From Candidatus Parcubacteria bacterium (GTDB lineage: Bacteria > Patescibacteriota > Minisyncoccia > Phycocordibacterales > UBA12088), in the NCBI GenBank assembly GCA_003694545.1, contig RFKD01000039.1, positions 1 to 17,985 on the forward strand: 17,985 nucleotides of DNA. The letters run 5' to 3'. The notes under the pieces were generated by a model. The model had not been told where the DNA came from. It saw nothing but the letters and a program-made list of their open reading frames with translations, and made no database searches. This document shows positions 14,838 to 17,985 of the stretch, one piece after another (the first letter of the stretch is position 1; each line of letters opens with the position of its first letter). The position numbers and the translations under genes are program-made.

Positions 14838-14866
14838 ACGGCATCAGGGCTCAACCCCCACTAGTT

Positions 14867-15937
14867 ATGACAAGACATGCGCCCCTTCCGCCATACCCGC
14901 GCGCGTTTGCGTACCCTCTGCCGCAGGAGCGTGTCGCGCTTGCGCCGGCGCGGCCGCGCGACAGCGCTCGTTTGCTGGTTTACCATCAACCCACAGCTCA
15001 TTTTGAGCACCGCCGCGTCCGAGACCTCCCGATTCTTTTACCCAAAGGGACGCTCGTCGTGGTGAACAACACGAAGGTGGTGCCCGCGCGGTTGGTGCTA
15101 GAAGACGAAACGGGAAGGGAGGTGCCGCTTCTTCTCTTGCCTCCGTTTTTTAATGAGGCGGGAGAAGTGCGCGCTCTCGCGCCTCGTGCCGCCCGCGCAG
15201 GCGCTCTTCTCTTCCATCGGCCGACGGGTATCCGCGCTCAGGTGGAACGACGCGACCGGAAAGTATGTGCCTTGCGCTTCCAAGCAAGGGTAGCGGCTCT
15301 GCGCGATCTGGTGTTGCGGTGGGGAGAGGCGCCGCTACCTCCGTATTTGCAAGCCAGCCCGCTTTCTTTTCACGAACGGCGCCGTCGCTACCAAACCGTT
15401 TTTGCTCGAATCCCTGGCTCTGTCGCGGCCCCCACCGCGTCGTTGCATTTCACACGGCGGCTTCTCTCTGCCCTTCGCGCGCAGGGTCATGACATCACGG
15501 CCGTCACCCTCCATGTTGGGCTTGGCACTTTCGCGCCGCTTACTGAGCGTGAGCTCAAAGAGGGAAAACTACACCAAGAGTGGTATGCCGTTGGGCCTCG
15601 GGCGGTAGCGCGCATTCGTGAGGCGCTCAAAAAGCAGCGACCTATTGTTGCCGTCGGGACAACCACATTACGCACGCTAGAGACCGTCGCTCAGCGTTAC
15701 GGCGAAATTCGTCCGGCGCAAGGAGTTACGGATCTTTTTATTTACGGGAAGTTTCCTTTTCGCATTGCCTCAGGCCTCTTTACCAATTTCCACATGCCCC
15801 AATCGTCGCTCCTAATGCTCGTTGACGCGTTTTTAGGTGGAGACGGACTGCAATGGCAGCGCGTTTACCGCGAAGCCTTAGAGCACGACTTCCGCTTCCT
15901 CTCCTTCGGCGACGCGTCATTGTTGTGGCGGGGTTGA
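14867..15937 (+). CDS. queA: S-adenosylmethionine:tRNA ribosyltransferase-isomerase
   Basis: Transfers and isomerises the ribosyl group of S-adenosylmethionine onto 7-aminomethyl-7-deazaguanine in the tRNA anticodon, giving epoxyqueuosine. 356 residues, the usual length. Conserved blocks: PARPRDSARLLV near the N-terminus, LVVVNNTKVVPARL, PLPPYL, YQTVFARIPGSVAAPTA with LHFT, VTLHVGLGTFAPL, IVAVGTTTLRTLE, GVTDLFIY and FTNFHMPQSSLLMLVDAF. Within the normally invariant APTAGLHF motif the Gly is Ser (S192). The start is the first ATG; no Shine-Dalgarno precedes it. No other queuosine gene (tgt, queG) is in the window, so whether the tRNA substrate base is made or salvaged cannot be told. Its stop codon lies within the -35 of the groESL promoter. 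Confidence 0.96.
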   Translation: MTRHAPLPPYPRAFAYPLPQERVALAPARPRDSARLLVYHQPTAHFEHRRVRDLPILLPKGTLVVVNNTKVVPARLVLEDETGREVPLLLLPPFFNEAGEVRALAPRAARAGALLFHRPTGIRAQVERRDRKVCALRFQARVAALRDLVLRWGEAPLPPYLQASPLSFHERRRRYQTVFARIPGSVAAPTASLHFTRRLLSALRAQGHDITAVTLHVGLGTFAPLTERELKEGKLHQEWYAVGPRAVARIREALKKQRPIVAVGTTTLRTLETVAQRYGEIRPAQGVTDLFIYGKFPFRIASGLFTNFHMPQSSLLMLVDAFLGGDGLQWQRVYREALEHDFRFLSFGDASLLWRG

Positions 15938-15962
15938 AGATTAAGCGGTGCGGCGCTATAAT
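15934..15962 (+). promoter_or_regulatory. groESL promoter (sigma-70 type)
   Basis: TTGAAG (15934-15939), a 17-bp spacer, and a perfect TATAAT (15957-15962). The -35 overlaps the queA stop codon. The predicted start is near 15969, giving an untranslated leader of about 50 bases before groES. This is the best promoter in the window and fits the canonical recognition helices of the RpoD encoded here. Confidence 0.82.
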
Positions 15963-15989
15963 AAGAGCGCCTTTCGCAGGGCGCTATTA
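15952..15989. promoter_or_regulatory. Candidate groESL operator: three alternating half-sites
   Basis: GGCGCT (15952-15957), AGCGCC (15966-15971) and GGCGCT (15980-15985) form two overlapping perfect 6-bp dyads with 8-base spacers. The first is centred on the -10 box and the second on the region just past the transcription start; the second extends to TAA/TTA outside a one-base mismatch (15962-15989). The half-sites are exactly 14 bp apart. The arms resemble the CIRCE core AGCACT/AGTGCT with A-to-G and T-to-C changes, but the spacer is shorter than in CIRCE. Confidence 0.55.
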
Positions 15990-16018
15990 CCAGCCTTATC
16001 CGTATTGTTTGCAAGGGT

Positions 16019-16339
16019 ATGGCGAAAAAGACCAACAAAAAGCCTCCTATTGAGCCTCTAGCAGATCGCGTGCTGGTGCGTCCTCTGAGCGATGAGGAGC
16101 TTGGCACCACCTCTGCAGTGGGCATTATCATCCCTGAAACCGTCAGCCGAGATAAGGCTGACCGCGGGGAAGTTTTGGCGGTCGGCCCCGGTAAACGAGA
16201 TGAAGACGGTGAGCGGGTTCCCCTTGATGTCAAGGTGGGCGACCGCGTCATCTTTCAGTGGGGCGATAAGGTTGAATGGGAGGGCGAAGATTACTACATC
16301 GTCCGCGAGGACAACATTCTCGCGCGTTTTGGAGAGTAG
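16019..16339 (+). CDS. groES: Co-chaperonin GroES
   Basis: The lid of the GroEL folding chamber, a heptameric cytosolic protein. 106 residues against the usual 95-100; the excess is a Lys-rich N-terminal stretch (MAKKTNKKPPIEPL) before ADRVLVRPL. The mobile loop that contacts GroEL is present, with the hydrophobic III in VGIIIPE. DRGEVLAVGPGK, VGDRVIFQWG and YYIVREDNILA complete the fold. AAGGG lies only one base before the ATG, too close for a normal Shine-Dalgarno. It is transcribed from the strong upstream promoter and followed after 134 bases by groEL. Confidence 0.97.
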   Translation: MAKKTNKKPPIEPLADRVLVRPLSDEELGTTSAVGIIIPETVSRDKADRGEVLAVGPGKRDEDGERVPLDVKVGDRVIFQWGDKVEWEGEDYYIVREDNILARFGE

Positions 16340-16348
16340 ACCGCTTCG

Positions 16349-16395
16349 AAAGGTTTGCGCCTGATGCGCTCTTGAGCGTCGCAGGGGCAAACTTT
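16349..16395 (+). other. Long imperfect hairpin between groES and groEL
   Basis: Arms 16349-16370 and 16375-16395 pair through 17 Watson-Crick pairs plus one G-U, with one bulged G, three mismatches and a CTTG loop. It starts 9 bases after the groES stop. No T run follows, so a rho-independent terminator is unlikely. A transcript-processing or stability element that sets the groES:groEL ratio is more plausible. Confidence 0.6.
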
Positions 16396-16464
16396 CCTGC
16401 CAACAGAACTCTCCCAATTAGCGCGTGTCATTACGAAATAGATCACATTTATCAGCATTAAGGT

Positions 16465-16469
16465 AGGAG
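16465..16469 (+). promoter_or_regulatory. Shine-Dalgarno site of groEL
   Basis: AGGAG, 4 bases before the groEL ATG at 16474. It is the only strong, conventionally placed ribosome-binding motif before a start codon in this window. Confidence 0.75.
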
Positions 16470-16473
16470 ATGT

Positions 16474-17985
16474 ATGGCAAAAGTTGTGTTGTTTAACGAA
16501 GAGGTCCGCCGCAAGCTGAAGCGGGGCGTGGACACGGTCGCGAATGCGGTGCGGGTGACAATTGGTCCGCGAGGCCGCAATGTCGCCCTCGACAAGAGCT
16601 TTGGCGTTGCGACTATTACCAACGACGGCGTTTCCATCGCGAAGGAGATTTCCCTTGCCGACCGCTTCGAAAACATTGGCGCGGAAGTTGTCAAGGAGGT
16701 TGCCAACAAGACCAACGAAGCTGCTGGTGATGGAACTTCCACAGCGGTCGTGTTGACCCAAGCATTGGTTCGCGAAGGGTTCCGTCGCACCACCCTTGGC
16801 GCCAACGCAATGATGGTGCGCCACGGCATTGAATCGGCAGCGCGCGATGTGGTGGCAGAATTGCGCAAGATGGCAAAGCCCGTGAAAACTTCCGCTGAAA
16901 TAGCACAAGTCGCCACCATTTCTGCAGAAAGCGAAGAGATGGGAAAGAAAATCGCTGAAATGATTGAAACCGTCGGCAAAGACGGCGTTGTGACGGTGGA
17001 GGAGTCGCAGACGCTTGGCATTGAAACGGAAGTCGTGGAAGGGTTGGAGTTCGATCGGGGCTATGTCTCACCGTATATGATCACCAACCCTGAGCGGATG
17101 GAAGGGGAATACAAGGACACGCTTATTCTCCTCACTGATAAAAAGGTTTCTTCCATCCAGGAGATCTTGCCCCTCTTGGAGAAGGTGGCGCAAACCGGCC
17201 GCAAGGAGCTCGTCATTATTGCCGAAGATGTGGAAGGCGAAGCGTTGGCGACATTCGTCGTCAACAAACTGCGTGGTACCTTCAGCGTCCTCGCCGTCAA
17301 AGCGCCCGGCTACGGTGATCGGCGCAAGGAGCTCTTGCAGGACATTGCGGTTACCATTGGTGCGACGGTGGTTTCGGAGGAAACTGGCCGCAAGCTCGAA
17401 AACGTCGGGCTGGATGTGTTGGGCCGGGCGGATCGGGTTGTTGCGACGAAGGACAAGACGGTGATCGTTGGCGGCAAGGGCAAAAAGCAAGACATTGAAA
17501 AGCGTGTTGCCCAACTCAAGGCGCAACTGGAGCAAACAGACTCCAAGTACGACCGCGAGAAGCTCCAAGAGCGCATTGGCAAGCTCTCCGGCGGCGTTGG
17601 TGTGATTCGCGTCGGTGCTTCAACGGAAGTGGAAATGAAGTATCTTAAGCTCAAGATTGAAGACGCGGTGAATGCCACCAAAGCCGCCATTGAGGAGGGT
17701 ATCGTTCCCGGAGGTGGCGCCGCGCTCGCGAAGGTGGCGCACCGTCTTGGGCAAGAGCGTGCCAAGAAGGCGAAAAGCGCCAAGCGCGAGGATCTGGAGT
17801 TTGAAACCGGCTACGAGATTATGCTCGCCGCTATTAAGGCACCCTTGATGCAAATTGCCCACAACGCCGGCAGGGAAGACGACGCGGCTGTCATTGTTGA
17901 CCGTGTTGGGCAGGGCAAAGCAAATGAAGGGTTTGACGCCCGAAGCGGCGAGTTTGTTGATATGCTCGCCTCGGGTATTATCGAC
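16474..17985 (+). CDS. groEL: Chaperonin GroEL, 3'-truncated by window edge
   Basis: ATP-driven folding chamber, a 14-mer in the cytosol working with GroES. The first 504 codons are present; about 40 residues, including any Gly-Met tail, lie beyond the window. The N-terminus MAKVVLFNEEVRRKL is typical. Nucleotide-binding motifs are intact: VTIGPRGRNV, ITNDGVSIAKEI, AGDGTSTAVVL (D86) and the catalytic Asp equivalent to E. coli D398 (D397 in IEDAVNATKAAIEEG), followed by GIVPGGGAAL. The apical domain includes EGLEFDRGYVSPYM and VKAPGYGDRRKELLQDIA. The start is fixed by a good AGGAG. It lies 134 bases after groES with a strong hairpin in between and no convincing promoter of its own. Confidence 0.98.
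   Translation, partial: MAKVVLFNEEVRRKLKRGVDTVANAVRVTIGPRGRNVALDKSFGVATITNDGVSIAKEISLADRFENIGAEVVKEVANKTNEAAGDGTSTAVVLTQALVREGFRRTTLGANAMMVRHGIESAARDVVAELRKMAKPVKTSAEIAQVATISAESEEMGKKIAEMIETVGKDGVVTVEESQTLGIETEVVEGLEFDRGYVSPYMITNPERMEGEYKDTLILLTDKKVSSIQEILPLLEKVAQTGRKELVIIAEDVEGEALATFVVNKLRGTFSVLAVKAPGYGDRRKELLQDIAVTIGATVVSEETGRKLENVGLDVLGRADRVVATKDKTVIVGGKGKKQDIEKRVAQLKAQLEQTDSKYDREKLQERIGKLSGGVGVIRVGASTEVEMKYLKLKIEDAVNATKAAIEEGIVPGGGAALAKVAHRLGQERAKKAKSAKREDLEFETGYEIMLAAIKAPLMQIAHNAGREDDAAVIVDRVGQGKANEGFDARSGEFVDMLASGIID

Noticed and set aside
14947..14966. Overlapping GC-only palindromes (GCGCCGGCGC, GCGCGGCCGCGC) in queA
   Set aside because: They fall in an Ala/Pro/Arg-rich coding stretch, 10-12 bp long, within expectation for this composition.
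16396..16464. Independent promoter for groEL in the groES-groEL gap
   Set aside because: No -35/-10 pair at acceptable spacing could be found; TATCAG and CATTAA are poor -10 matches.

Overview
The window looks like a chromosomal housekeeping segment from a bacterium of the Candidate Phyla Radiation (Patescibacteria), most likely Parcubacteria-like. This is inference. It rests on the compact gene packing, the cluster rpoB-rpoC-dnaG-rpoD with gaps of only 9-12 bases, the near absence of Shine-Dalgarno motifs, and a DnaG that has lost most of its zinc ligands. The DNA is moderately GC-rich. I see no mobile element, CRISPR array, tRNA or rRNA, and no gene-free stretch reaches 300 bases (the longest is about 134).

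Left block (1-9576, plus strand): the 3' part of rpoB (cut by the window edge), complete rpoC, dnaG and rpoD. The core RNA polymerase subunits, the replication primase and the primary sigma factor appear to form one transcription unit. Two family departures stand out: rifampicin-pocket positions of RpoB carry unusual residues, and DnaG keeps one of four canonical zinc ligands.

Middle block (9570-12259): on the minus strand, a tandem-CBS protein followed by an ArsB/NhaD-type ion transporter, whose stop codon runs into the rpoD stop. Divergent from these, on the plus strand, is a bifunctional-nuclease (DUF151) domain protein with a long basic N-terminal tail. The short divergent region holds a probable minus-strand promoter and a perfect 6-bp hairpin that ends one base before the plus-strand start codon.

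Right block (12347-17985): minus-strand pyruvate kinase and, upstream of it, a TauE/SafE-type (TSUP) permease. Then on the plus strand come queA (queuosine tRNA modification), groES and the first 504 codons of groEL. The groESL promoter is the clearest in the window (TTGAAG, 17 bp, TATAAT). It is overlaid by three alternating GGCGCT/AGCGCC half-sites at exact 14-bp spacing, a candidate heat-shock operator unlike canonical CIRCE. A long imperfect hairpin lies between groES and groEL. A perfect 30-bp palindrome sits inside the pyruvate kinase coding sequence.

The genes are mostly ordinary core genes. The interesting material is regulatory (the groESL operator, the hairpin start of the DUF151 gene, probably leaderless promoters), structural (the palindrome) and in residue-level departures in DnaG, RpoB and pyruvate kinase.
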